DNA of 35,493 bases from Candidatus Doudnabacteria bacterium RIFCSPHIGHO2_12_FULL_48_16. GTDB lineage: Bacteria > Patescibacteriota > Doudnabacteria > UBA920 > O2-02-FULL-48-8. The notes under the pieces were generated by a model. That model saw nothing but the letters and a program-made list of their open reading frames with translations. It was not told where the DNA came from and made no database searches. The stretch spans positions 4,861 to 40,353 of the forward strand of contig MFEY01000005.1 in NCBI GenBank assembly GCA_001780035.1, in the 5' to 3' direction. Positions 25,759 through 35,146 of the stretch are shown here, in pieces. The translations under genes were made by a program, and so were the position numbers. Numbering within the stretch: the stretch's first letter is position 1; each line of letters opens with the position of its first letter.

Positions 25759-26324
25759 AAATAATCCTTGGTTCATCCTCTCCCCGCCGCCAAAAATTGT
25801 TATCCTATTGGGGATATCAATTCGAAACACTCAACCCACAAATCGATGAAAAATCCATCCGGTCTGGGGATTTGCGCGCCTTGCCGCTCCTGGTGGCCAA
25901 GGCAAAGAATCAAAGCTTGCTTGCCGGGATAAAGGAGCCGGCAATTTTGATTACCTGTGACACCATCGTGATTCATGACGGCGAACTCTATGAGAAGCCG
26001 CAAAACGAGTCTGAGGCCCGGCGCATGCTGGAATCTTATGGAGCAAAACCAGCCGAGGTTATTTGCGGCGTGGTCGTCACCAACACGAAAACCGGCAAAA
26101 CCGCCCAGGGCCTGGATTCGACCAAGGTTTATTTTCACAAAATCCCGGCCAAGCTAATTGACGAAATGGTCAAGCTCGGCCGCGTTCTTGATTTTGCCGG
26201 GGCGTTTCATCTCGACGATCCGCCGATTAAGCCGTATATTGTCCATATCGATGGCGAGCTGGGCACGGTCATGGGCTTGCCGCGGATTTTAACGAAGCAA
26301 TTAATTGAACAAGTGAAACAATGA
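25755..26324 (+). CDS. Maf-like nucleotide pyrophosphatase
   Basis: MKIILGSSSPRRQKLLSYWGYQFE...LITCDTIVIHDGELYEKPQNESEARRML. ATG 25755 overlaps the preceding stop. Confidence 0.8.
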   Translation: MKIILGSSSPRRQKLLSYWGYQFETLNPQIDEKSIRSGDLRALPLLVAKAKNQSLLAGIKEPAILITCDTIVIHDGELYEKPQNESEARRMLESYGAKPAEVICGVVVTNTKTGKTAQGLDSTKVYFHKIPAKLIDEMVKLGRVLDFAGAFHLDDPPIKPYIVHIDGELGTVMGLPRILTKQLIEQVKQ

Positions 26325-26827
26325 ATCAATCTAAAAAACCGGTGGTCGTGGCGGTTTCCGGCGGATTTGATCCGATCCATCCCGGCCATGTCCGATATTT
26401 TAAAGAAGCCAAGGCCCTCGGCGACAAGCTGGTGGTGATTTTGAACAATGATAACTGGCTGCGCGCCAAAAAGAAATACAGTTTTATGTCTGAGAAAGAA
26501 CGTAAAGAAGTGATTGAAGCAATTAGATGGGTGGATGAAGTGGTGATTACCAAGCATCCGAAGGATCCGACGGATATGGGCGTCTCGGAAGCTTTACGGC
26601 GGGTCCGGCCCGACATTTTTGCCAACGGCGGTGATCGAAACGAAAAGGACGCTAAAAACCCGGACTCATCGTTGTATAAAGATTCGGCAACTTGTAAAGA
26701 GCTGAGAATCAAAATGATCTACAATGTCGGAGAAGGCGGCAAAATTCAATCAAGCTCTTGGCTGATAGAGAAAGCTGCGCGCGAGGCCCCGCGCAAAATT
26801 GACGTGACTATCAAAAAGAAAAAATAG
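26321..26827 (+). CDS. Cytidylyltransferase-family nucleotidyltransferase
   Basis: VVAVSGGFDPIHPGHVRYFKEAKALGDKLVVILNND (HxGH motif). Confidence 0.75.
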   Translation: MNQSKKPVVVAVSGGFDPIHPGHVRYFKEAKALGDKLVVILNNDNWLRAKKKYSFMSEKERKEVIEAIRWVDEVVITKHPKDPTDMGVSEALRRVRPDIFANGGDRNEKDAKNPDSSLYKDSATCKELRIKMIYNVGEGGKIQSSSWLIEKAAREAPRKIDVTIKKKK

Positions 26828-26831
26828 AATC

Positions 26832-27389
26832 ATGAATCAAGAATCTGGAATCGAGAAGCGGGCCCTGATTTTAATCTTAGGGCTTGTTTTGATCTTTTTT
26901 TGGTTCCGTCCCGCTAAACATATGGAGCAAAAGTTGCCGGACCAAATTGCAACCAAGATACCAGCCAACTTAATAATTGAAAAATTATCGTTGTTCGTGC
27001 CGATAATCGAGGCGGCGAGCAATGATGAGCTGGCTATTCAGGTTGCCCTCGAGCGGGGAGTCGTTCACTTGGCTGGAACCAGCGAACCCGGGAAAGTTGG
27101 CAACTGCTACATTGTCGGCCACTCCTCGGATTATCCGAGCTCTTACGGGAGTTATAAATCCGTGTTTGCCCGCCTGCCCGAACTTGTGGGCGGGGATGAG
27201 ATCAGGATCAAAACGCCCAACGAGTCGTTTGTTTATAGAATTTTTGAAACAAGAATCGTTGAAGCCACAGATTTGTCCGTCCTCGCTCAGGATTCCGGCG
27301 GCCGCAAGCTGCTGACCCTGCAGACCTCGTATCCGATCGGGACGGCCAGGCAGCGGTTCCTAGTCGTTGCGCAACTTGTTGAAAAGTAG
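26832..27389 (+). CDS. Sortase-family protein with Ser at the usual catalytic Cys position
   Basis: N-terminal TM; VGNCYIVGHSSDY (His) and LLTLQTSYPIGTARQRFLVVAQL (TLxTS in place of TLxTC, downstream Arg present). Confidence 0.75.
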   Translation: MNQESGIEKRALILILGLVLIFFWFRPAKHMEQKLPDQIATKIPANLIIEKLSLFVPIIEAASNDELAIQVALERGVVHLAGTSEPGKVGNCYIVGHSSDYPSSYGSYKSVFARLPELVGGDEIRIKTPNESFVYRIFETRIVEATDLSVLAQDSGGRKLLTLQTSYPIGTARQRFLVVAQLVEK

Positions 27390-27431
27390 TATACTTTTTG
27401 GTAGAGGCATTACCTCTTTTTTATTGCTAAA

Positions 27432-28781
27432 ATGACAAAAAAGTCTTTATATATTAAGTTTATAATCATAGTTTTACTGGCGCTAGCGGCAGTCTATTTG
27501 GCGATTCCCGCAGGCGGCAAAATCAACCTCAAACCTCTCAAGATCAACTTTGAGCATCAATTTAACCTGCGTTTGGGCCTCGATTTGCAGGGGGGCAGCC
27601 ATTTGGTTTACGAAGCGGATTTGAAAGATATTCCATCGGATGCCCAAGGCGATGCCATGGCCTCGGCCCGGGATGTAATTGAGCGCCGCGTTAACGGTTT
27701 TGGCGTTTCCGAACCGGTGATCCAGGTTTCCGGCAACGACCGGTTGATTGTGGAATTGCCCGGCATCAAGGACATCAATCAGGCCATCGATTTGATCGGC
27801 CAGACTCCGTTTTTGGAATTTCGCGAAGAAAACCCCAATCCCAGCGTCACCCCGGACCAAAGCGGCCAGGTCAACTTAAGCGCTGACCAGGCCTTTAAGG
27901 CCACGGGACTGACCGGCAAGCAGCTCAAGCGTGCGACCCTGCAGTTTGATCAGCAAACCGGCGTGCCTCAGATTTTATTGCAATTCGACGCCGAAGGCAC
28001 GAAGTTGTTTGCGGATCTCACCACTCGCAATGTAGGCAAGCGAATTGCCATTTTTCTGGATGGCCAGGTTTTGTCCGCGCCGACGGTTCAAACTCCCATT
28101 ACCAACGGCCAGGCGGTCATTACCGGCCAATTTACGGTCCAGGAAGCCCGTGATCTGGTCACCCGGTTTAATTCCGGCGCCTTGCCCGTGCCGATTCATC
28201 TGATTGAGCAGCAAAACGTCGGCGCAACCTTAGGCGTGCAGTCAGTGCAAAAAAGCGTGGCCGCGGGATTGATCGGCTTTTTGATCGTCGCCTTGTTCAT
28301 GATTATTTATTATCGCTTGCCTGGCATTTTGGCCGTGCTGGCTTTGTCGATTTACACCTTCGTGAGTTTGGCTCTGTTTAAATTATTTGGCGTCACTTTG
28401 ACCCTGGCCGGAATTGCCGGCTTTATTCTGTCCGTCGGTATGGCGGTTGACGCCAACATTTTGATTTTTGAACGCTTGAAAGAAGAATTGCGCAAAGGCA
28501 AAACCCTGCAGCAAGCCGTGGAAGACGGCTTCAAGCGCGCCTGGCTCTCTGTTCGCGACTCCAATTTTTCAAGTCTGATTACGACCATGATTCTGGCTTA
28601 TTTCGGGTCGAGCATTATCCGCGGTTTTGCCATCACTCTAGCCCTGGGCATTCTGGTTTCAATGTTTACCGCCATTACCGTGACCCGGACTTTTTTGAGA
28701 CTGCTGGTCGGCCATAATTTATTGATCAAACATTCGTTGTATGGAGTCCGCAGCATGGTGGAGGAAGAAAAAAATGTTTAA
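27432..28781 (+). CDS. secD: Protein translocase subunit SecD
   Basis: FNLRLGLDLQGGSHLVYEAD, VIERRVNGFGVSEPVIQ, GMAVDANILIFERLKEELR. Confidence 0.95.
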   Translation: MTKKSLYIKFIIIVLLALAAVYLAIPAGGKINLKPLKINFEHQFNLRLGLDLQGGSHLVYEADLKDIPSDAQGDAMASARDVIERRVNGFGVSEPVIQVSGNDRLIVELPGIKDINQAIDLIGQTPFLEFREENPNPSVTPDQSGQVNLSADQAFKATGLTGKQLKRATLQFDQQTGVPQILLQFDAEGTKLFADLTTRNVGKRIAIFLDGQVLSAPTVQTPITNGQAVITGQFTVQEARDLVTRFNSGALPVPIHLIEQQNVGATLGVQSVQKSVAAGLIGFLIVALFMIIYYRLPGILAVLALSIYTFVSLALFKLFGVTLTLAGIAGFILSVGMAVDANILIFERLKEELRKGKTLQQAVEDGFKRAWLSVRDSNFSSLITTMILAYFGSSIIRGFAITLALGILVSMFTAITVTRTFLRLLVGHNLLIKHSLYGVRSMVEEEKNV

Positions 28782-29670
28782 TATCATGCGCTATTATAAG
28801 TTTTGGTTTGTTTTTTCGGTATTGCTGTTATTGGCCGGGGTGGTTTCGTTGGCGCTTTACGGGCTCAAACCCGGGATCGATTTTCGCGGCGGCACCCTGA
28901 CCCAAATTTCATTTGAGCAGGCACAGGACCCGGCCCAGATTGGCGAAGTTTTAAAATCTAGCGGCTTTGCAGAGGCGAGCGTTCAGCCACTCGGGGATAA
29001 GTCGATTTTGATCCGGACCCAGCCGCAAGATTTACAAATCCATAAGAATCTACTCAAAGCGCTGTCGGATAAGTATGGCCAAATCAAAGAAGACCAATAC
29101 ACTTCGATTGGCCCGGTAATCGGCAAGGAGCTGCGTTCCGGAGCCTTTGTGCAGCTGATTTTGGTGTCGCTGGGCATTATCCTCTACATTGCTTATGCGT
29201 TTCGCAAAGTCAGTAAGCCGGTCTCATCTTGGCGATTCGGCATTGCGGCCATCGTCGCTCTGATCCATGATTTATTTATCCTCGTGGGCGCCTTTTCTCT
29301 CCTGGGCCACTTTTGGGGAGTCGAAATTGACAGTTTGTTTGTAACTGCGGTCCTAACAGTGCTTGGATTTTCGGTGCACGACACCATTGTCGTCTTTGAC
29401 CGCATCCGTGAAAACTTAAGATTGCGAGTCGGCCAAAACTTGTCGGAGATTATCAATAACAGCATTAATCAGACTTTGATCCGGTCGATCAACACGTCAT
29501 TAACGGTTATTTTTGTCCTCACCGCGCTGTTGCTGTTCGGTGGCGAGTCAATCCACAATTTTGTTCTGGCCCTCCTGATCGGTATCGTAGCCGGCACGTA
29601 TTCGTCAATCTTTATTGCCAGCCCGATTTTGATTGTTTGGCACAATTGGGAAGTGCGGCGCCGCAGCTAA
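28774..29670 (+). CDS. secF: Protein translocase subunit SecF
   Basis: GLKPGIDFRGGTLTQISF, LGFSVHDTIVVFDRIRENLR, NQTLIRSINTSLTVI. ATG 28774 preferred; overlaps secD stop. Confidence 0.95.
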   Translation: MFNIMRYYKFWFVFSVLLLLAGVVSLALYGLKPGIDFRGGTLTQISFEQAQDPAQIGEVLKSSGFAEASVQPLGDKSILIRTQPQDLQIHKNLLKALSDKYGQIKEDQYTSIGPVIGKELRSGAFVQLILVSLGIILYIAYAFRKVSKPVSSWRFGIAAIVALIHDLFILVGAFSLLGHFWGVEIDSLFVTAVLTVLGFSVHDTIVVFDRIRENLRLRVGQNLSEIINNSINQTLIRSINTSLTVIFVLTALLLFGGESIHNFVLALLIGIVAGTYSSIFIASPILIVWHNWEVRRRS

Positions 29671-29685
29671 TTCATTTCATAAATC

Positions 29686-29719
29686 AAAAAGCCGCTCCCA
29701 AGTCCGGAGCGGTTTTTAT
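29686..29719 (+). terminator. Intrinsic terminator after secF
   Basis: AAAAAGCCGCTCC CAAGTCC GGAGCGGTTTTT. Confidence 0.85.
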
Positions 29720-29731
29720 TATAGCAAGGCC

Positions 29732-29760
29732 TTGACATAAAACTAAATTTATGCTATACT
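29732..29760 (+). promoter_or_regulatory. Sigma70-type promoter
   Basis: TTGACA 29732-29737, 17-bp spacer, TATACT 29755-29760. Confidence 0.75.
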
Positions 29761-29783
29761 ATAGGCGTCAATTTTAATTAGCT

Positions 29784-30923
29784 ATGTCTGATTCAGAGAC
29801 AAAAAATATCAACCCCATAAGTTCCAATATTTTGGACAAGGTTATGGGGTCGCAAACGCAGAGCAATCTAAGTGAGTTCCAGCCCACGAGCATGGTTAAT
29901 TCGCTGCTTTTGGGTTTAAAGCAGCGCGACCGGGAAATCCTGGGTCATCGTTTTGGTTTAGCCGGCATGGAAATTGAGACGCTGGAAGCGATTGGCAAAA
30001 AATTCAATCTGACCCGGGAGCGGGTCCGCCAGATCGAAAAAGATTCCCTGGCGGGTTTGCGCAAAAATAAAAGCTCGGCCAAGGACCAGGCCTTGAGTTT
30101 GATTTTTGATACGATTCTTGAGCACGGCCATATTATGAGCGAGGAATTTTTGATCCAGATTATGCTGTTGGATAAACAAAGCGAGTCGGAGACCGCAGCG
30201 TTCAAATTTCTGCTCAATATCGGCGACCAGCTGTCCAATCTCAAGGAGACAGGGGAGTTTTATGAATCCTGGTATGTCAGGGGCTTTGATCTCGAAAAGC
30301 TCAAGGCCGTGATTGATTCGTTTGTTTCCATTCTGGAAGCCGAAGACCATGTCGTGTCCCAGATTTCGCTCTATGATAAATTCCGCGACACCGAATTCTA
30401 CCGGGAGCATGTCCTAGAGCTGACTGAAAGCATTCTGAAAAGCTACCTCAATATTTCCAAAGCGATCCAAATCAACCCATTCAACGAAATCGGCCTGAAG
30501 AACTGGAGCGAAGTTAGGCCTCGTGATGTCGGGGATAAGGCTTATTTGGTGCTCAAACATCACGGCAAGCCCGAGCATTATTCGGATATTACCAAGCTGA
30601 TCAACGAGCATCGGTTTGATGCCAAAACCGCTTATCAGGAAACCGTGCACAACGAGTTGATCAAAGACAGCCGGTTTGTCCTGATTGGCCGCGGCATATA
30701 CGCTCTGACTGAATGGGGTTACAAGAAAGGCGTGGTGGCGGATGTGATTAAGGAAATCCTCCGCGCCGCCGGCAAACCGCTAAATCGCGACGAGATTATC
30801 AGCGAAGTTATGAAAAAACGCCAGGTTAAACGAAACACAATCTTGGTCGGGTTATCCAACCGCAAAAACTTTACAAAGGTCGGCAAGGATAAATATCAAG
30901 CAGCTCCTGATGGCATTATTTAA
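29784..30923 (+). CDS. Sigma-70 region 4-like / HARE-HTH domain protein
   Basis: LKQRDREILGHRFGLAGMEIETLEAIGKKFNLTRERVRQIEKDSL (sigma region 4) plus C-terminal AYLVLKHHGKPEHYSDITKLINEHRFDAKTAYQETVHNELIKDSRFVLIGRGIYALTEWGY (HARE-HTH). Confidence 0.75.
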   Translation: MSDSETKNINPISSNILDKVMGSQTQSNLSEFQPTSMVNSLLLGLKQRDREILGHRFGLAGMEIETLEAIGKKFNLTRERVRQIEKDSLAGLRKNKSSAKDQALSLIFDTILEHGHIMSEEFLIQIMLLDKQSESETAAFKFLLNIGDQLSNLKETGEFYESWYVRGFDLEKLKAVIDSFVSILEAEDHVVSQISLYDKFRDTEFYREHVLELTESILKSYLNISKAIQINPFNEIGLKNWSEVRPRDVGDKAYLVLKHHGKPEHYSDITKLINEHRFDAKTAYQETVHNELIKDSRFVLIGRGIYALTEWGYKKGVVADVIKEILRAAGKPLNRDEIISEVMKKRQVKRNTILVGLSNRKNFTKVGKDKYQAAPDGII

Positions 30924-32235
30924 CGAATATCTTCATTTTTTAATCGATGTCGTTCTGGTTTCAGGCTTTGGCTGGGTCTTTTTTTTGGTCGCGCTCGTTT
31001 ACATGATTTTTTGGCTCCGGCGCGACCGGCTGCGCAACGAGTATGCGGATACAACTCCATTTATCTGTCTCGAAGTGCGGGTGGATGAACTGAGCGAGAA
31101 ATCACCACTGGCTATGGAACAGGTGTTTGCCGCCATGCACGCCATGCACCAAAATTTTACCTGGGGTGAGGATGCCAACGGTAAGGTGGTGCTGAGTTGG
31201 GCGTGTGAGATGGTTTCGTTCGGCGGCAAGGTTAATTATTTTTTCCGCCTGCCGACACGGTTCCGAAGTCTGCTCGAGAGCGCGGTTTTTGCCCAATACT
31301 CGAAAGCGGAAGTTTCGGAAACCGAAGACTACTTGCGCAACATTCCGCACTACTACGATCCGGAAACCGCGGATTTTGATTTTTGGGGCACGCAGTGGTT
31401 GAAGAAAAAAGACAACGCCTATCCGATCCGCAGCTATATTCAAACCCAAAGCTTTGAGCACTCGGCGCAGGAAACATTTGTCGATCCTTTATCCAATGTC
31501 ATTGAAGTCATGAGTAACCTCCAGCCTCACGAACTCATGGTTTATCAGCTGGTGCTCAAACCCGTCAATGACGATTGGAAAAAACACACCAAGCATTTGA
31601 CCGATAAACTCAAAGGCGTGCCGGCCAAACACGACAACGGATTGTTTATGAAAATTGTTTATTTTATTCCCGATCTGCTGGCCGAGGTATTGGTCACTCA
31701 CATTCTGGGAGTTGAAAAGGGCGAGGAAGGCTATAAGTCCGCGGCGCCGGAACCGCCCACGCAGATGCTGCACAAAAGCGACGTGGAAAAAATGGTCATT
31801 TCCGCCATTGAAAACGCCATCGGCAAAGTCAGCTACGATGTCCGTATCCGCACTTTGTATCTGGCTCCGAAGGGCAAACTGAACAAAGCCGTTCGCATTC
31901 CGGAAATTGTCGGTGCTTTCCGCAATTTTGATGACGTGAATTTGAACGGAATCAAGCCGGATATCGCGCATTCGTGGACCGAAGGACCGACCTACAAATT
32001 TTCCGAACGCTTCGAGCGGCCGTATATGGAAATGGCCAAGCTGACTCGCCAGCGGCATTTCCTGCACAACTTTCTGCCGCGCTCGAGCTGGCGAGGGGTC
32101 GGCAAGGTTATCATGAATACGGAAGAGCTGGCGACGATTTTTCATTTCCCGCAGGTGCCGCATGCTAGAGTCAGCCAAGTGGCGCGCGTGCAGGCTGTCA
32201 AAGCCGCGCCGCCCGTGGATTTGCCGATTGGTTGA
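30910..32235 (+). CDS. Membrane-anchored protein associated with a T4SS-like ATPase
   Basis: 441 aa with N-terminal TM; immediately upstream of the HerA/VirD4-like ATPase, a pairing I associate with CPR genomes. Confidence 0.5.
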   Translation: MALFNEYLHFLIDVVLVSGFGWVFFLVALVYMIFWLRRDRLRNEYADTTPFICLEVRVDELSEKSPLAMEQVFAAMHAMHQNFTWGEDANGKVVLSWACEMVSFGGKVNYFFRLPTRFRSLLESAVFAQYSKAEVSETEDYLRNIPHYYDPETADFDFWGTQWLKKKDNAYPIRSYIQTQSFEHSAQETFVDPLSNVIEVMSNLQPHELMVYQLVLKPVNDDWKKHTKHLTDKLKGVPAKHDNGLFMKIVYFIPDLLAEVLVTHILGVEKGEEGYKSAAPEPPTQMLHKSDVEKMVISAIENAIGKVSYDVRIRTLYLAPKGKLNKAVRIPEIVGAFRNFDDVNLNGIKPDIAHSWTEGPTYKFSERFERPYMEMAKLTRQRHFLHNFLPRSSWRGVGKVIMNTEELATIFHFPQVPHARVSQVARVQAVKAAPPVDLPIG

Positions 32236-32269
32236 TTTTACAAATTAAAAAACCTAAAGAAAAAATTTT

Positions 32270-34018
32270 ATGGACTCTGATGACGACATAACGCTGTTTG
32301 CCAAAACCAACTTCCGGAATCGCGAGGTGTCTTTTGGCATTAAGCGCGACGACCGCCGCCGTCATATGTATATCATTGGGAAAACCGGCATGGGGAAGAC
32401 GACCATGATTGAAAACATGGTCATCCAGGACATTCAGGATGGCCATGGGGTGGCATTTGTCGACCCGCACGGCGATTCGATAGAAAAGATTTTAAACTAC
32501 ATCCCGTCGAACCGCGTCAACGATGTGGTCTACCTGAACCCGGCCGATAACGACTTTCCGATTGCGTTTAACCCCCTGGAGGCCGTCGACCCGAAATATA
32601 AACACTTGGTGGCTTCGGGCCTCATGGGCGTGTTTACCAAAATCTGGGCCGGCGTCTGGAGCGCGCGCATGGAATACATTCTTAACAATACGATTCTGGC
32701 TTTGCTGGATTCTCCGGGCAACACCCTGCTGGGCATTGCCCGCATGCTGGTCAATAAAAACTACCGCAAGCGGATTGTGGACAATATTAAGGATCCGGTG
32801 GTGAAATCGTTTTGGGTGGATGAATTTGCCAATTATAACGACAAATTCCGCAACGAAGCCATCGCGCCAATTCAGAATAAAGTCGGGCAGTTTTTATCAT
32901 CAGCCATTATCCGCAATATCGTCGGTCAGACCAAAAGCTCGATTGACCTGCGTGAAATCATGGACAAACAGAAGATTTTCTTGATTAATTTGTCCAAAGG
33001 CCGGATCGGGGAAGATAATTCAGCCCTCTTGGGCGCCATGATCATTACCAAGATGCAGCTGGCGGCCATGAGTCGGGTGGATATCCCGGAAGAGGAGCGG
33101 AAGGATTTTTATCTGTATGTCGATGAATTCCAAAACTTCGCCACTGAGTCGTTTGCAAACATTTTGTCGGAAGCGCGTAAATACCGGCTGAATCTGATCG
33201 TGGCGCACCAATATATTGGGCAATTGGTCACCGATCGCAATACCACCGTGCGGGATGCCATTTTCGGCAACGTCGGCACCCTGGTTTGTTTCCGCATCGG
33301 TGCCGATGACGCCGAATTTTTGGAAAAGGAATTTGATCCGACTTTTTTGCTGGCTGATTTGGTTAACCCGCCGAAGTTTCACATTATTTTGAAGCTGATG
33401 ATTAACGGCGTGGCTTCCACCCCGTTTTCGGCCACGACCTTGCCGCCGATTGCCGAATTGACGGGCAATGAGGACAAGGTCATAAAAGTTTCACGGGAAC
33501 GCTACACCACGCCGCGGGAAGTGGTGGAAGAAAAGATTAACAAATGGATGGGTTCGGAATTTCACTCGCAGGCCGCCGCTGTCGAGAGCAGCGCCGTGGA
33601 GCAAGAAGACCTGCAGGAAGAAATGCGCTACCAGCATGCAGCCGCCAGTTCTCCTCAGGAAATCAGACAGACCGCACCATTAGCGCCAAGACGGGAAGAG
33701 GAGAGAAGAGAAGAACCACCGGCCCGCTTTGAGCGTAGGCGCGATGATCGTCGGCCGAATCGCGGACCCAAACCACAGCGTGAACAACCCAAGCGCAGCG
33801 ACAATCCCGTTTGGGAAACCGTCAACAAGCTCAACGATGAAAAATTAATGGAAACTGCGAAGCGAGTCGTGACTGAGGCGGCAAAGCCGCCGCAACCCCC
33901 GCCCCCCACGCCGGAACCGCCAAAACCCCTGCCGCAGATAGAGCCTTTGGGGTCGGAAGAGGCTCCAGCACCGACCCAACAAGGCGTTCTGAAACCTGGG
34001 GATAAAATTCAGTTTTAG
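32270..34018 (+). CDS. Type IV secretion / VirD4-HerA-like ATPase with proline-rich C-terminus
   Basis: Walker A MYIIGKTGMGKTTMIENM; Walker B FYLYVDEFQNF; VAHQYIGQL. Confidence 0.75.
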   Translation: MDSDDDITLFAKTNFRNREVSFGIKRDDRRRHMYIIGKTGMGKTTMIENMVIQDIQDGHGVAFVDPHGDSIEKILNYIPSNRVNDVVYLNPADNDFPIAFNPLEAVDPKYKHLVASGLMGVFTKIWAGVWSARMEYILNNTILALLDSPGNTLLGIARMLVNKNYRKRIVDNIKDPVVKSFWVDEFANYNDKFRNEAIAPIQNKVGQFLSSAIIRNIVGQTKSSIDLREIMDKQKIFLINLSKGRIGEDNSALLGAMIITKMQLAAMSRVDIPEEERKDFYLYVDEFQNFATESFANILSEARKYRLNLIVAHQYIGQLVTDRNTTVRDAIFGNVGTLVCFRIGADDAEFLEKEFDPTFLLADLVNPPKFHIILKLMINGVASTPFSATTLPPIAELTGNEDKVIKVSRERYTTPREVVEEKINKWMGSEFHSQAAAVESSAVEQEDLQEEMRYQHAAASSPQEIRQTAPLAPRREEERREEPPARFERRRDDRRPNRGPKPQREQPKRSDNPVWETVNKLNDEKLMETAKRVVTEAAKPPQPPPPTPEPPKPLPQIEPLGSEEAPAPTQQGVLKPGDKIQF

Positions 34019-34113
34019 GTGTTGATAACTGCTAAATTGTAGTAATAAATTAGACAAAATATACTAGAAAAACCTAATAAAATAGGTTTTTCTTTATTTT
34101 TGTAGAAAAAATC

Positions 34114-34143
34114 TTGACAAGCTATTCAAAACCCAGCTATAAT
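34114..34143 (+). promoter_or_regulatory. Promoter for leader-TrmB transcript
   Basis: TTGACA 34114-34119, 18-bp spacer, TATAAT 34138-34143. Confidence 0.7.
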
Positions 34144-34393
34144 GATCGTGCTAGAGAAAACTCAACGGAGGAGAGTTTATACAGCACTTAACAGAAGTTA
34201 AGTGCCCAAACCAGAGATTAGCAAGAAAGAGATGATAAATGGAATAGCCAGCGTGAAGTTTCTAAGATAAATCTTACCCCAGACTCTAACCAGTCTACTC
34301 CCCGGTAAATTTACCCTACAAACTCCACCCCGCTAACCCATAACTCATCCCTCCCTCGCTCTCTCTGGTTCCTCTCTTTTTACAAACTTCCAA

Positions 34394-35146
34394 ATGCAAA
34401 TCCAAACCATCCTAAAGAATTTCGGACTCAAGGAAAAAGACATCGCCGTATATTTGACGTTGGTTGAACTTGGGCCATCGCCAGTGCGGGCGATTGCCGC
34501 CAAATCGGGAGTCAACCGCGGCACCAGTTATGATATTCTCAAGTCCCTGATCAGCCTGGGGCTGGTCAGTTATTACGAAAAATCCGCCCACCAGTATTTT
34601 GTGGCGGAATCACCGGAAAAACTTTTGAATGCCATCGAGGAAAAAAGCCGCCAGCTGGATCAGGTCCGGCAACAGGTAGAGCAGAGTCTGCCCGAACTCA
34701 AATCCTTGTTTGAAAAACAAGGTGGCCGGCCGGTCATGAAATTATACGAAGGCTTGGACGGCATCAAACAAATCCTCAATGACGTATTGATGACCATGGC
34801 CCTGTCACCGGATAAAACTTATGATGTTTACTCTTCTTCGACTGAGTCGGTGCGGAAAAACATTTATGAATCCATGCCAGACTTTAATGATCGCCGCCTT
34901 AAGAAAAAAATCCAGGTTAGAATTATCAGCTTGGGAGCCGGCGGAGTGCTGGTTGGCTTGGATGAGCGCAAATGGCTCCAAAATTCCACAGCCAATCCAA
35001 AAGCCACCCACGAACTTATTTATAATGGGAAAGTGGCCCATATCAGCCTGGACAATTCCGAAAATCCGGTCGGAGTGATTATCGAAAACGAAGCGATTTA
35101 TGAAACCCAAAAAACAATTTTTAAAACATTATGGCAGACACTTTAA
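34394..35146 (+). CDS. TrmB-family transcriptional regulator
   Basis: LKNFGLKEKDIAVYLTLVELGPSPVRAIAAKSGVNRGTSYDILKSLISLGLVSYYEK...HQYFVAESPEKLL. Confidence 0.75.
   Translation: MQIQTILKNFGLKEKDIAVYLTLVELGPSPVRAIAAKSGVNRGTSYDILKSLISLGLVSYYEKSAHQYFVAESPEKLLNAIEEKSRQLDQVRQQVEQSLPELKSLFEKQGGRPVMKLYEGLDGIKQILNDVLMTMALSPDKTYDVYSSSTESVRKNIYESMPDFNDRRLKKKIQVRIISLGAGGVLVGLDERKWLQNSTANPKATHELIYNGKVAHISLDNSENPVGVIIENEAIYETQKTIFKTLWQTL

Noticed and set aside
31489-32178. 229-aa minus-strand ORF
   Set aside because: Antisense to a coherent T4SS-associated gene; composition typical of a shadow frame.
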